This document shows, in pieces, positions 8,225 to 17,788 of a DNA stretch of 60,684 bases. This stretch comes from Microcoleus sp. bin38.metabat.b11b12b14.051 (lineage in GTDB: Bacteria; Cyanobacteriota; Cyanobacteriia; Cyanobacteriales; Microcoleaceae). Within the stretch, counting starts at the first letter, position 1; each line of letters starts with the position of its first letter. Location: positions 1 to 60,684 of the forward strand of contig NZ_JAAFKD010000037.1 of the NCBI RefSeq assembly GCF_013299165.1, given 5' to 3'. Below the pieces are notes generated by a model. That model was not told the DNA's origin. It was given only the letters and a program-made list of their open reading frames with translations, and made no database searches. Position numbers and translations under genes: made by a program.

Positions 8225-9805
8225 ATGAACGAACCACCGCAAATTAAAAATCCCAGCATCACTCTGTATCCTTTCCACCTGCGAAATGATGGAGACGAAG
8301 GCTACCAAGAACAAGCCCAAAATGCCGATCGCATTTGGCAACACCTAGCCGATAATGTCGGCGGAAAATTCGAGTTTCCCGAACTAAAATCCCTGAGAGA
8401 CAAGCTAATCTGCTACAAAGATGGCAAGTATTACCCAGCGGGCGAAGATGCGAATTTGAGCATTCAAAAGTTACTAAAAAATGGCAAAGGCTTAAATTTT
8501 ACGCCCCTGATTCAGCCTAATTATCCCAATCTCCGTGGCTCGATTAATACACGAAGGATTAATGATACCTACGCCGCAGATTTGACTTTTTATTATCAAG
8601 ATGCTACGATTTTAGTTGCTGATTTAAAGCAATTAAATCCCGAAGGTTGCTTGCTCTCGAATCAAATTCAAGCATCCCTGGGACAGACGTTATTCCTGTA
8701 TGCAGAGCCTGTTGTGTATGATGATTATCGCAGTCTGGCGGATAAATGCGTCCGGGCTTTGGTGGGAGATGGCATCGAAACAGAATTACAAATTACTGGG
8801 ACTGGAAAGTTATTTGGTAGTCCGATTTTTGAATATGATAATCTTAGCAAAAAGTGTCATGTCTTAATCTGGTTGCAACAGAATCCTGATACTTTGAAGT
8901 TTATAACAGGAAATTTTAACTCTTATTTGACGAATCTGCTGTGTGCTCGCAGTAAAACTTTGTTTGTGTACAATCAAGCTAAGGAAAGTTATCGCCTCGG
9001 ACAACAAATAGCGACTAAGCTAGATAAATTACTGCCAGAATTCACTCAAATAGAGTCGGAACCAAATCGAGAGGTTAAACTCACGAAGTTAAAGAGTTTG
9101 TTGGCCCAAATCCGCAGTTTAGTATTTGATTATACTAAGGAGTTGCGGCATTTGCGAGAATTTAGCAATACGATTGACATTAATACTGAAAATTATGAGG
9201 AAGCTTATGCTAAAATTAAAGAGTTGTCCGTGGATGGTGACAATCTCCAGTTTTTAGAGAAGTTTCGGAGTTTGTGCGATCGCAAATATCAACGTCAAAT
9301 CCAAAAAGACTTAAACTACCTGATGGCGAATCAGGATTTGTTCCAGCAGACAATCTCCACAATCCGCGGGATGGTGGCAATCGAACAGGTGGAGTTGAGC
9401 CGGGAACAGGCAGAAAGGGAACATCAGCGCGATCGCGAACAGATACAATTGTACCAGCAAAAGGAACAAGAGCAGAAAGACCGCGATCTAGCTCAAATCA
9501 CACAGGACAAGGAAAGCGAAGATAAAGAGAAAAAGCGCGATCGCCAACTTGAGAATATCATATTTTTTGTCGGAACTGCGATCGGTGGCGGCCAAATCTT
9601 TTCAGCAGCCTATCCCCTAATCAAGGATACACCGATTAAATGGCAACCCGATTTTTCCCTCCCGCTTCATCCCTTCACCTCGACGATTATCGGGAGTTTG
9701 GTTTTCGGTATACTATTCGGCTTGCTGATATTGCCTATCCTACCGCTGGCGAGAAAAATATTGCCAAAAATTGGGCCGCTGGTAAGGAAAATATTGTCTA
9801 GGTAG
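8225..9805 (+). CDS. Unknown coiled-coil protein with two C-terminal membrane helices
   Basis: I do not recognise a named family. From the ATG at 8225 (a TTG two codons earlier is less likely) the protein has 526 residues. A globular N-terminal part (about 1-235) is followed by a long helical region (about 245-440). The last 50 residues of that region are highly charged and Gln-rich (SREQAEREHQRDREQ). Two hydrophobic helices follow at about 444-466 and 489-512, then a basic tail. This order resembles CorA-type channels, but no GMN motif is present. Its position directly behind the TPR-CHAT gene, on the same strand, suggests a target or effector of that protease. That link is an inference. Confidence 0.75.
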   Translation: MNEPPQIKNPSITLYPFHLRNDGDEGYQEQAQNADRIWQHLADNVGGKFEFPELKSLRDKLICYKDGKYYPAGEDANLSIQKLLKNGKGLNFTPLIQPNYPNLRGSINTRRINDTYAADLTFYYQDATILVADLKQLNPEGCLLSNQIQASLGQTLFLYAEPVVYDDYRSLADKCVRALVGDGIETELQITGTGKLFGSPIFEYDNLSKKCHVLIWLQQNPDTLKFITGNFNSYLTNLLCARSKTLFVYNQAKESYRLGQQIATKLDKLLPEFTQIESEPNREVKLTKLKSLLAQIRSLVFDYTKELRHLREFSNTIDINTENYEEAYAKIKELSVDGDNLQFLEKFRSLCDRKYQRQIQKDLNYLMANQDLFQQTISTIRGMVAIEQVELSREQAEREHQRDREQIQLYQQKEQEQKDRDLAQITQDKESEDKEKKRDRQLENIIFFVGTAIGGGQIFSAAYPLIKDTPIKWQPDFSLPLHPFTSTIIGSLVFGILFGLLILPILPLARKILPKIGPLVRKILSR

Positions 9806-9846
9806 CAGTGGCTTCAACAATCATAAACCTCTTGCATAAAAAGGGC

Positions 9847-9900
9847 TCGTAGTGCGGACTTTAGTCCTCCGCATTTTGCGGACTAAAGTCCGCACTACGA
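9847..9900. repeat. Long hairpin repeat (TCGTAGTGCGGACTTTAGTC family), copy 1
   Basis: Arms of about 24 bases around a short loop form a strong stem, with the 3-prime arm reading GACTAAAGTCCGCACTACGA. Related copies lie at 35433-35491, 39884-39987 and 54820-54879. This one fits exactly between two convergent genes, touching the ABC transporter stop codon, so it may act as a two-way terminator. Confidence 0.85.
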
Positions 9901-9901
9901 A

Positions 9902-11767
9902 CTAAATGTAACTGCTAGCTTGACGGGTGAACATTGAGCAGTAAATTCCGTTGGATGCGATCAATTCGTCGTGAGTTCCGATTTCGGCTATTTTACCATT
10001 TTCCATCACCGCGATGCGATCGGCAATTTTGGCCAATCCCAATCTGTGACTGATCACAATCGTGGTTTTCCCGGCGGCGATTTGCCGGAAGATGCTGTAA
10101 ATTTCGTGTTCTGTCTTGGGATCGAGGGCGGCGGTTGGTTCGTCAAAAATTAGGACTTCGGCTGTAGAAAGGCGCATGAGGGCGCGGGCGATCGCAATTC
10201 TTTGCCACTGTCCCCCCGATAAGTCGATGCCGTCTTCTAATTGTTTCCCCAAGGGCGTTTCTAAACCTTGTTCTAAACTGTTGACTTTGGCTGCAATTCC
10301 TGCTTCGGAAATCGCTTCGTTAATTGCGGTGTCATCCGAGAGGGAAAGCAAATCGCCGAAACCGACGTTTTCTCGCACGGTGGAGGGGAAGCGGGCGTAA
10401 TCTTGCATGACTACTGCTATGCGCGATCGCACGTATGCTAGAGAGTACGATCGCAAATCTTGATTGTTCCAGGCGATCGTACCACTTGTGGGGTCATACA
10501 GGCGGCCGAGGAGTTTACCGAGAGTCGTTTTACCCGCGCCATTTTCACCGACAAGCACTAGCATTTCACCCGGATGAATGGTTAAGTCGATATTTGCGAT
10601 CGTGTTTTTTGTGCTACCGGGATAGCAAAAAGATAAATCCTTAATCTCGATACCAATTTTATCTTTTGTGGGGCGGGAATCTTGCCCGCCATCTGGTAAA
10701 CTAGGCAAGCGAGATGCCACATTCAGCAGCGGAGACTGCAACTCAGGTTTCAGATCCAAAAGTTGAAAAATCGGACTGACGCCGAGGGAAATATCGTACA
10801 AATTAGTGTAATTCCCAATCAGTAATTGCAAACTTGTCTCTACTTGGACAATCAAACCAGAATACAGCGCCAAATCTCCTAAAGTGTAGCGCCCTCCCAA
10901 AGCTCCCATGACCACATAAACAAATGGCAAGGCTACACCTATTCTACTAAATATCGACCACAAAAGTACAACAATCGCTCCTTTTTTTCGCACTTGCTGC
11001 ATCTCGCTAAAAAACTGCAAATATTGACCCTGCCAACGTTTTAGCCAAAGTTCCTGCAACCCAAACAAACGCAATTCTTTAGCATATTCTTCCCCTGTCA
11101 ATACTGTAGCGGATAAGTTCATCTCGCGAGTGATTTTAGCTTGCTTTTTTTGAACTCTCCAGATAAGTTTGAGATATTTTCTTTCAATGTGAATTGAGGG
11201 AAGTGATGAAACCACCATCACCACAGGAACCCACCAAGCTATTGATGCAGCCAGGCCGATCGAGGGAATGAATATACAAATTCCCGTGATTGTCATGCTG
11301 ATGGTGAAGGCTAGTTGCTGTACTTGTTTAACTCCGGTTTTGGCAAGTTCTAATATATTTAATAGTTCGGGGTTTTCAAACAGGGCGATATCGTCGAAAT
11401 TGGCGACTTTTTCGAGGACTTTTCCTTCAACTCCGCCTTGCACTCGATCGCGCAAAGATGTTGCTGCAAATGAACTCATGGTTTCGATAGAATCGCTGAC
11501 TAATTTGAGAGTTAAGACTCCGACAATACTCCACAGCAAGATTGGGTGGGAAATCATCAAAGCTAAGGGCTGTGCTGTTCGGGTTTGCGACAGCAGCTTA
11601 GATACTTCATCAATGATTAATTTATCTAAAAATAGGACGCCAGATGGTGCAGCACCACGAACGATGTTGAGTATGATTAAATTGCGGAGTTCGATCGGTG
11701 CGGCTTTGATTATGACGCCGAGACTGCGGCGCAAAGCTTGGAATGTGGTGATTTGGATGGGTTGCAT
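9902..11767 (-). CDS. ABC exporter, fused permease and ATPase
   Basis: This is an inner-membrane ATP-driven exporter half-transporter, expected to dimerise; the substrate cannot be read from sequence. The N-terminal transmembrane domain (about 1-340) has several hydrophobic helices. The nucleotide-binding domain has Walker A GENGAGKTT at about residue 405, Q-loop VVMQDYARFP, signature LSGGQWQRIAIARA near 515, Walker B VLIFDEPTAALD near 538 and H-loop ISHRL near 570. The 621-residue length is normal. It starts at the ATG at 11767. It stands alone and converges with the 2TM protein gene. Confidence 0.93.
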   Translation of the reverse strand: MQPIQITTFQALRRSLGVIIKAAPIELRNLIILNIVRGAAPSGVLFLDKLIIDEVSKLLSQTRTAQPLALMISHPILLWSIVGVLTLKLVSDSIETMSSFAATSLRDRVQGGVEGKVLEKVANFDDIALFENPELLNILELAKTGVKQVQQLAFTISMTITGICIFIPSIGLAASIAWWVPVVMVVSSLPSIHIERKYLKLIWRVQKKQAKITREMNLSATVLTGEEYAKELRLFGLQELWLKRWQGQYLQFFSEMQQVRKKGAIVVLLWSIFSRIGVALPFVYVVMGALGGRYTLGDLALYSGLIVQVETSLQLLIGNYTNLYDISLGVSPIFQLLDLKPELQSPLLNVASRLPSLPDGGQDSRPTKDKIGIEIKDLSFCYPGSTKNTIANIDLTIHPGEMLVLVGENGAGKTTLGKLLGRLYDPTSGTIAWNNQDLRSYSLAYVRSRIAVVMQDYARFPSTVRENVGFGDLLSLSDDTAINEAISEAGIAAKVNSLEQGLETPLGKQLEDGIDLSGGQWQRIAIARALMRLSTAEVLIFDEPTAALDPKTEHEIYSIFRQIAAGKTTIVISHRLGLAKIADRIAVMENGKIAEIGTHDELIASNGIYCSMFTRQASSYI

Positions 11768-11844
11768 TATTCAATCGCAATAATTTTATTTGTTCATCTC
11801 CTCCTGCTGTATTATAACAGTAGTTGTCGAGTAATATGGTTCAC

Positions 11845-12062
11845 TGACAATTAGACCGCCAGGGATTTAAATCCCTGCCTCATAGCTAAAGTCCTCTAAA
11901 GAGGACTGTTGATTAATATTTACAATTTGAGTCTGTTAGCTTCGTTTAAACAGGAGTGCCGCTCAATATGTACAAGATTTATATCAAGTCTGCTAGCCTG
12001 TTTATTCAGTCCACTTCAGTGGACTTGAGCTGTGAGACGGGGGTTAAAACCCCCGGCGGGTG
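11845..12062. repeat. Cluster of short palindromes between ABC exporter and glucosidase
   Basis: Several perfect hairpins follow each other: GGGATTTAAATCCC near 11861, AGTCCTCT-AGAGGACT near 11890 and AGTCCAC-GTGGACT near 12009, with GGGGGTTAAAACCCCC near 12040. Such blocks are typical intergenic repeat debris in these genomes. No gene is seen in 11768-12086. Confidence 0.7.
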
Positions 12063-12086
12063 AGTGGGAAAGTGGCAAATATCAAA

Positions 12087-14465
12087 CTATCCAAATATCA
12101 AACGCCGCACCGTACCATCATCTGTAAATCGCTGTTCACCAATCCCAACAACTTCTACAGTAATTTCGCGCGATGGAATCGCAAATTCCCCCTCCCGTCC
12201 CGCAATTTCCACTATTACTTTTCCCCCTTCCAAATACACCTTGTAATTAGTCGTTGCCCAGACACCTTTTTCGTGTTCAAAACTGTGTCCGTCGTCCTCA
12301 TAAAGCGTCCATTCACCAGTTCCGGGCCAAATTCGCATTTTCAAAGAATCAAGCGGTTGTTCGCTCACAAATTGCCTCACGGGCGCGATCGCAATTATCC
12401 CACCGCCCCGCACGTACAACGGCATTTTCTCCAGAGGTGCATCAGCTAAAATGTGCATCGGGCCGTGATAGCATTCACCAGTCCACCAATCAAACCAAGT
12501 CCCCTCCGGCAAATACACGGCGCGGTGTTCGACTCCAGGGCGGTAAACGGGTGCAGCCATCAGCGACGGGCCGAGCAATACTTGATCGTAAAGGTGATAA
12601 GTTGTACGATCGCGCGGAAAGTGATAAAGTAACGGTCTTAAAATCGGCGTTCCCGCAGTCGCAGCTTCCCAAAACAAGGTGTAAATGTACGGCAAAAGTT
12701 GATAGCGCAAATTGATATATTCGCGGCAAATTTTCTCAGTGCGATCGCCAAAAACCCACGGTTCGTGTTGCGCCGTACTCATCGCCGAATGACCGCGCAT
12801 CAACGGATACAGCATCCCCACCTGCATCCACCGCGCGAACAATTCGGCGGTTGCATTCCCCGCAAAACCGCCGATGTCGCAACCGACAAACGCGACGCCG
12901 GAAAGTCCCATGTTACACAGCATCGGTAAGGACATTTCTAAGTGATCCCACAACGATTGATTGTCGCCCATCCACACGGAAGAGTAACGCTGTACGCCCG
13001 CAAATCCCGATCGCGTCAGCACAAAAGATCGTAGCGTAGCGGGGCGTAAGCCATCGCCCCCTCGCAGTTTTCGCAACCCCTCAGCACAAGCTTTCGCCAT
13101 CATCAAGCCGTACAAATTGTGCGTTTCAGCGTGAGTCGTGCGATCGGCTTCCGGGCCCTGTGGTGCATCCAGAGGAAAGCTGATATGTTCGCCACCGTCG
13201 CCAAAAGGTCGTTCGGCGATCGCAGGTTCGTTCATGTCGTTCCAAATCCCCGCAATCCCAATCTCTGTCAGGCTTTTGTGCAACTCGCCCCACCACTGGC
13301 GCACCTCCGGGCGCAAAAAGTCGGGAAACACCGCTTTGTCCGGCCAAACGTAACCGTGGAAAAGCTTTCCCTCGGCGGTACGGACGAAATAGTCGTTTTC
13401 CACACCGCGATCGAATATCTCATAATTTGCTTCCGGTTCGTACTTGACACCGGGATCGACAATCGTGACAACCTTAAAACCGACTGCTTTCAAGTCTGCG
13501 ATCAGTTTTGCGGGATCGGGGAAACGCTGCGGGCTCCAAGTGAAAACGCGGTAGCCCCGCATATAGTCGATGTCGAGGTGGATGACATCGCAGGGAATTT
13601 GACGATCGCGAAATTCCCGCGCCAACTCCCGCACAATGTCCTCTGATTCGTAGCTCCAGCGGCATTGGTGGTATCCCAGCGCCCATTTTGGCGCGAGTGG
13701 CATCCGGCCGGTTAGCTGCGTGTAGGTAGCGAGAATTCGGGCGGGTTCGGGGCCGTAGATGATGTAGTAGTCGAGTTCCGGGCCTCTGGTTTCCATCCGC
13801 AAAACTCCCGGTTTTTCGGCGCCGATGTCGAATTGACTCCAGAAAGTGGTGTTGAAAAACAGGCCGTAGGCGCGATCGGGATTTAGGGCGATGTAAAATG
13901 CGATCGCCTGGTACATTTCATCTGTCTGCGAATTGTAGTCGAGGGCGTCGGTTGTCCAGTTTGTCTTGACTTCGGAGAGTTTGTCCAGCAAGCCCGTGCG
14001 TTCGCCGAAACCGTAGAAGTGCTCGTCTGTTTCAATCCGCTTCCAGCCTGCGGTTGCACCCGCGCGCCATCCTAGGGCGCGATCGCAGTCGCTAGCAAAG
14101 GGTTTTCCCGATTTGTCAAAGCATTCGATGGAAGTGCGATCGCGCTTTACGGAAACTAATATTTCTGCTGTTTCTATTTCGATTTTTTCCTCGGTTTCTC
14201 GCACTTCAAACGGGACAATTTCCCACTCTTCGTCAGGGAGAGTTACTGAGTGCGATGGCTTACGCCCCGCTACGCTACGGTTTGTGAATTCACCCGTTGG
14301 GGACATTCGGACTCGAATTAAATTCGGGGCGAGGATGCTGATGTTGAGGGAAGTTTCGCCGCAGTTGAAGTGAATTGTGCGATCGGTATTATTGATAGAT
14401 TGTACAGGCCCGATAATTGACCAAGGCTGTTCTGTGGTTTGGAGTTTTCCGAAGTATTGTGGCAT
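12087..14465 (-). CDS. Alpha-glucosidase, glycoside hydrolase family 31
   Basis: GH31 enzymes release alpha-D-glucose (or xylose) from the non-reducing ends of oligosaccharides with retention. The order is an N-terminal beta-sandwich (about 25-230), a catalytic barrel and C-terminal beta domains. The nucleophile Asp lies in WNDMNEPA near residue 408 and the acid/base Asp in FVGCDIGGF near 527. The barrel start CDVIHLDIDYM and the motif LTRSGFAGVQRY are intact. The 792-residue length is normal plus two short insertions: residues 63-71 (RSVAGRKPSH) and about 470-480 (GDGLRPATLRS) are encoded by a dispersed repeat inserted in frame. No signal peptide is seen, so it is probably cytosolic and acts in storage-glucan or disaccharide metabolism. 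Confidence 0.95.
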   Translation of the reverse strand: MPQYFGKLQTTEQPWSIIGPVQSINNTDRTIHFNCGETSLNISILAPNLIRVRMSPTGEFTNRSVAGRKPSHSVTLPDEEWEIVPFEVRETEEKIEIETAEILVSVKRDRTSIECFDKSGKPFASDCDRALGWRAGATAGWKRIETDEHFYGFGERTGLLDKLSEVKTNWTTDALDYNSQTDEMYQAIAFYIALNPDRAYGLFFNTTFWSQFDIGAEKPGVLRMETRGPELDYYIIYGPEPARILATYTQLTGRMPLAPKWALGYHQCRWSYESEDIVRELAREFRDRQIPCDVIHLDIDYMRGYRVFTWSPQRFPDPAKLIADLKAVGFKVVTIVDPGVKYEPEANYEIFDRGVENDYFVRTAEGKLFHGYVWPDKAVFPDFLRPEVRQWWGELHKSLTEIGIAGIWNDMNEPAIAERPFGDGGEHISFPLDAPQGPEADRTTHAETHNLYGLMMAKACAEGLRKLRGGDGLRPATLRSFVLTRSGFAGVQRYSSVWMGDNQSLWDHLEMSLPMLCNMGLSGVAFVGCDIGGFAGNATAELFARWMQVGMLYPLMRGHSAMSTAQHEPWVFGDRTEKICREYINLRYQLLPYIYTLFWEAATAGTPILRPLLYHFPRDRTTYHLYDQVLLGPSLMAAPVYRPGVEHRAVYLPEGTWFDWWTGECYHGPMHILADAPLEKMPLYVRGGGIIAIAPVRQFVSEQPLDSLKMRIWPGTGEWTLYEDDGHSFEHEKGVWATTNYKVYLEGGKVIVEIAGREGEFAIPSREITVEVVGIGEQRFTDDGTVRRLIFG
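13030..13057. repeat. Dispersed repeat inside the GH31 gene, copy 2
   Basis: The sequence GTAGCGTAGCGGGGCGTAAG plus CCATCGC is the reverse complement of the copy at 14252-14280. In the gene it encodes GDGLRPATLRS just before FVLTRSGFAG, where I would expect GH31 relatives to pass directly from the preceding helix to the strand. Confidence 0.85.
14252..14280. repeat. Dispersed repeat inside the GH31 gene, copy 1
   Basis: GCGATGGCTTACGCCCCGCT followed by ACGCTACGG. It encodes RSVAGRKPSH in the N-terminal domain, and the reading frame stays open. It is inverted relative to the second copy 1.2 kb away. Confidence 0.85.
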
Positions 14466-14973
14466 ACACTCTGACTCTAAATATTATCTATTTTGCTGCG
14501 AGCAGTTAAGGGTTGTCATCTGGCAAAAGGAAGAACTACAACGATCGATATCTTACTGAGAAGTGCTATAGTTTGCAATTAAAGTTCCTGTAAACGACCA
14601 AATTTCTTATGTTTTATTCTACGCAATACTACTGAGAGGATTTTTGAAATATGCTTCGGTTCACGATGATCTCTCCATCTCCGTAGTGTTGAAAAAATTC
14701 CCGGAAAACTAAAATTTGGCCGATCGCCCGCCAACACCTGTTCCTATCCCCCATTCCCAAAGTTCAAATAAAAGTGCTATGTGTTCGGGTTTTCAGTTGC
14801 TCAGTATGGTAGATTAATTTCACAGGTTTAATACTAACAGGAGTTACGACGCACGGGGAGCCAAAAACCCGTTTTCTCGGTCAATATTTCTCGAAAAAAG
14901 CGACTAATTTTGGAAGAAACCGGGTTTTTTGCGTCCAGGACTAGCTAAGCAATAGAATTACTGGAGTAAACTG
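14466..14973. other. Intergenic region between the glucosidase and FIST genes
   Basis: No convincing gene is seen on either strand. Near 14860-14935 lies a degenerate member of the palindromic family (CCCGTTTTCTCGG, then GAAACCGGGTTTTTT), which also resembles a terminator on the + strand. An upstream GGAG (about 14963) sits eight bases before the FIST start codon. Confidence 0.6.
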
Positions 14974-16128
14974 ATGTTAAAAACTGTCGTTGGTCATAGC
15001 AACGATCCTGACTCTCTCTCGGCCATAACAGAAGTCCTAGAACAATGTCAGCAATCCCTGTCAGGAGCATCTCCTCAAGCGGGTATATTGTTCTCTGCCA
15101 TTGACTTTGAACATACTCTCATCTTAAATCAAATTAATCAGACTTATCCAGGAATTGAGCTAATTGGTGGCACAACTGGTGGAGAGATATCGTCTGTTTT
15201 AGGGTTTGAACAAGATTCACTCACTCTGATGTTATTTTGTTCGGACAACATCACGATTCGTGCTGGAATTGGACGAGATATTTCCCAGGACTTGAACGCT
15301 GCCATTAAAACCGCTATTGTTCAAGCAACAACAGACCATACAGAACCTATAAAACTCTGTATTGCTTTGCCAGAAAGTCTCAGCACCAGTGCCATTTTGA
15401 TTTTAGATAGCTTGAATCAAGCTTTAGGCGAAAAAGTACCTATTTTTGGCGGACTCACGGCGGACAGGTGGCAGTTCAAACAAACCTATCAGTTCTACAA
15501 AACAGAAGTTTATAGCGATGCAATTCCCATTCTCTTATTCTCTGGGTCTATTCTATTTTCTCATAGTGTTGCTAGTGGGTGGAATCCGGTTGGTAAGCGA
15601 GGTATAGTTACTAAAGCCTCTCAAAACGTAGTCTACGAAATCGATGGTCAACCAGCTCTAGAGTTTTATCAGCACTATTTGGGAAAAAGGCCACCAGCCC
15701 CAGAATATCCCCTAGCGGTGTTTGATATCAATGAAACTCATTACTATTTGCGAGCGACTAACGGAGTTTACGATCCAGCAGTTGGTAGCGTGACCTTTTT
15801 TGGGGATGTTCCAGAACAGGCGATCGTTCAAATTGCCGAAGCCACCCATGATAGTATTCTATCTGCATCTCGAACATCAATGATGCAAGCCTTACAAAAT
15901 TATCCAGGTAAAGAACCTACTGCTGCTATGTATTTTTCCTGTTGCGGTAGGCGACAGATTTTAGGTACTCGCACTAAAGAAGAATATGCACTAACTCAAA
16001 CCTGTTTGACCAAATCATTGCCGAGTTGTGGCTTTTACACCTATGGCGAAATTTCTCCCTTAGAACAGCAGGGCATCTCCTGTTTTCACAATCAAACATT
16101 TATTACTTTGCTACTAGGAGAAGCCTAA
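14974..16128 (+). CDS. FIST domain sensor protein
   Basis: FIST (FIST_N plus FIST_C) is an intracellular ligand-sensing domain thought to bind small molecules and usually linked to signal transduction. Seen here are FIST_N at about residues 25-215 (HTLILNQ, ELIGGTTGGEISS, PIFGGLTADRWQF) and FIST_C at about 230-365 (GQPALEFYQHYLG, ILSASRTSMMQAL, GFYTYGEISPLE). At 384 residues it is a complete stand-alone FIST protein with no membrane helix. A GGAG lies before the ATG. The next gene, a histidine kinase, begins one base after this stop codon, so this protein probably supplies its signal. Confidence 0.92.
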   Translation: MLKTVVGHSNDPDSLSAITEVLEQCQQSLSGASPQAGILFSAIDFEHTLILNQINQTYPGIELIGGTTGGEISSVLGFEQDSLTLMLFCSDNITIRAGIGRDISQDLNAAIKTAIVQATTDHTEPIKLCIALPESLSTSAILILDSLNQALGEKVPIFGGLTADRWQFKQTYQFYKTEVYSDAIPILLFSGSILFSHSVASGWNPVGKRGIVTKASQNVVYEIDGQPALEFYQHYLGKRPPAPEYPLAVFDINETHYYLRATNGVYDPAVGSVTFFGDVPEQAIVQIAEATHDSILSASRTSMMQALQNYPGKEPTAAMYFSCCGRRQILGTRTKEEYALTQTCLTKSLPSCGFYTYGEISPLEQQGISCFHNQTFITLLLGEA

Positions 16129-16129
16129 G

Positions 16130-17200
16130 ATGGAGTCAGAACAAATAGATGCTCTGGCAATGATTAAGCATCTTGAAAGAGAAAATCGCATTTTGCGAAA
16201 AAAGTTAGAGCGCTCGGAGGCAACTTGCCTAGAACTTGAGCAAACAAATCAAAAAAGAGAGTATTTGCTCCGACAAATCATCAATGAGCTAGAAAATTCA
16301 CAAAAAGAAGTCAAAGAAAAGCGTCAGTTAGAACAGACTTTGATCGAACTTAAACGAACCCAATCCCAACTCATTCATGCTGAAAAGATGTCCAGCTTAG
16401 GGCAACTTGTAGCGGGTGTGGCCCATGAAATTAATAATCCCATTAACTTCATCCACGGCAACTTAAGATACCTTGAGGAATATTCTGAAAATCTGCTGAA
16501 TGTGGTGCAACTCTATCAACAACACTATCCAAATCCGGTGGATGAAATTCAAATCGAAGCCGAAGAGATAGATTTAGAATTCATTCAAGAGGATTTGCCC
16601 AAAATGGTATCATCTATGCAAATGGGAACCGATCGCATTCGTAACATTGTGGTATCCCTCCGCAATTTTTCCCGCACCGATGAAACTGATCTAAAACGAG
16701 TCAACATCCATGAAGGGCTCGACAGCACTTTGATGATTTTGCAACACCGCCTCAAAGCTTGCTCAGAAAGACCGGAAATTCACGCAATCAAAAACTACGC
16801 TGATTTACCGCCAGTCGAGTGCTATCCAGGCCCGCTGAATCAAGTATTTATGAATATTCTGTCCAATGCCATTGATGCCTTGGAAGAGAATAATGCTCAC
16901 CGGAATTACCAGGAAATTAAAGACAATCCCGGTCAAATTACGATTGCTACGTCTGTAATCGATGCCGAGTGGGTGGAAATTGCGATCGCCGATAACGGTG
17001 CGGGCATACCGAAAGAGATCCGACAACGCATTTTCGATCCTTTCTTCACAACTAAACCTGTTGGCAAAGGAACGGGAATGGGAATGTCAATTAGCTATCA
17101 AATTGTTACTGAAAAACATGGCGGAAAACTGGATTGTTCCTCTACTATTGGGAAGGGAACAGAGTTTGAAATCAAAATTCCGATCAGACATAAAAAATGA
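16130..17200 (+). CDS. Histidine kinase paired with FIST sensor
   Basis: This soluble two-component kinase is 356 residues long. A coiled coil (about 10-80) leads into the HisKA domain with phospho-acceptor His99 in [13 protein letters not shown]. An HATPase domain follows, with N box [14 protein letters not shown]1 [11 protein letters not shown] and G2 [11 protein letters not shown]. It has no own sensor or membrane helix. The ribosome-binding site AGGAG (16116-16120) sits inside the end of the FIST gene, so translation of the two is coupled. No response regulator is adjacent; the cognate regulator must lie elsewhere. Confidence 0.93.
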   Translation: MESEQIDALAMIKHLERENRILRKKLERSEATCLELEQTNQKREYLLRQIINELENSQKEVKEKRQLEQTLIELKRTQSQLIHAEKMSSLGQLVAGVAHEINNPINFIHGNLRYLEEYSENLLNVVQLYQQHYPNPVDEIQIEAEEIDLEFIQEDLPKMVSSMQMGTDRIRNIVVSLRNFSRTDETDLKRVNIHEGLDSTLMILQHRLKACSERPEIHAIKNYADLPPVECYPGPLNQVFMNILSNAIDALEENNAHRNYQEIKDNPGQITIATSVIDAEWVEIAIADNGAGIPKEIRQRIFDPFFTTKPVGKGTGMGMSISYQIVTEKHGGKLDCSSTIGKGTEFEIKIPIRHKK

Positions 17201-17788
17201 CTGTCGTAGCTAAGCTGAAGGAAGAAGTTATTATACTTATTGCATAATTTTTAGCTCGATCGCAAAACGCCACAGTCTCCAGTCTTGTATTTCATCTAAC
17301 CACAAACCTCAGATACTCGTAGGGAAACGGCACTGCCGCGTCCTGTATTTGGGGCGATCGCAAACTACGATATCATATAGCAGTTGACAGTTGACAGAAG
17401 AGCGCGCTCGCGACTTGCCCGCCCGCGAAGTCGAGGGGAGTCGAAGAGTTGACAGAAGAGCGCGCTCGCGACTTGCCCGCCCGCGAAGTCGAGGGGAGTC
17501 GAAGAGTTGACAGTTGCAGAGTAAGGAATGAAAATTTAATAACTTGCACAAGTGTGTGGCGTGTCCCGCCCGCCCCTATCACAAGGGCGGGCTCTTCCGC
17601 CCACCCCACAATAACAATTAAAATTGTAAGTTATTTAATTTGCGATCCTAAGGAAATCAAACGGTTTCTGCTATGGGCTATAGGCTCTGTTCATGAGGTT
17701 ATTTATGTCCTCACCGCTGTGGCGATTGCTATACTAGGATTGCGAGCAACGCAGCAATCCCATTTAACCTTGATGATTTTTAAGCGCC
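17201..17788. repeat. Repeat-rich intergenic region with composite 58-bp repeats
   Basis: It contains a GGCACTGCCGCGTCC repeat near 17330, then TTGACAG heptamers around two copies of a 58-base element (about 17401-17516). That element carries AGCGCGCTCGCGACTTGCCC and GCCCGCGAAGTCGAGGGGAG. A GCCCGCCC/GGGCGGGC hairpin lies at about 17568-17592. A TCCTCACCGCTGTGGCGATT motif near 17709 has a counterpart near 26072. Short ORFs here follow the repeats and are not credible. Confidence 0.8.

Noticed and set aside
8225..9805. CorA magnesium channel or gasdermin-like pore
   Set aside because: The two-helix ending resembles CorA, but the GMN motif is missing; size and layout do not fit gasdermins.
11268..11783. 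171-aa + strand ORF
   Set aside because: Shadow of the ABC exporter transmembrane domain.
13119..13646. 175-aa + strand ORF
   Set aside because: Antisense to the GH31 gene, which has all its catalytic motifs; no family resemblance.
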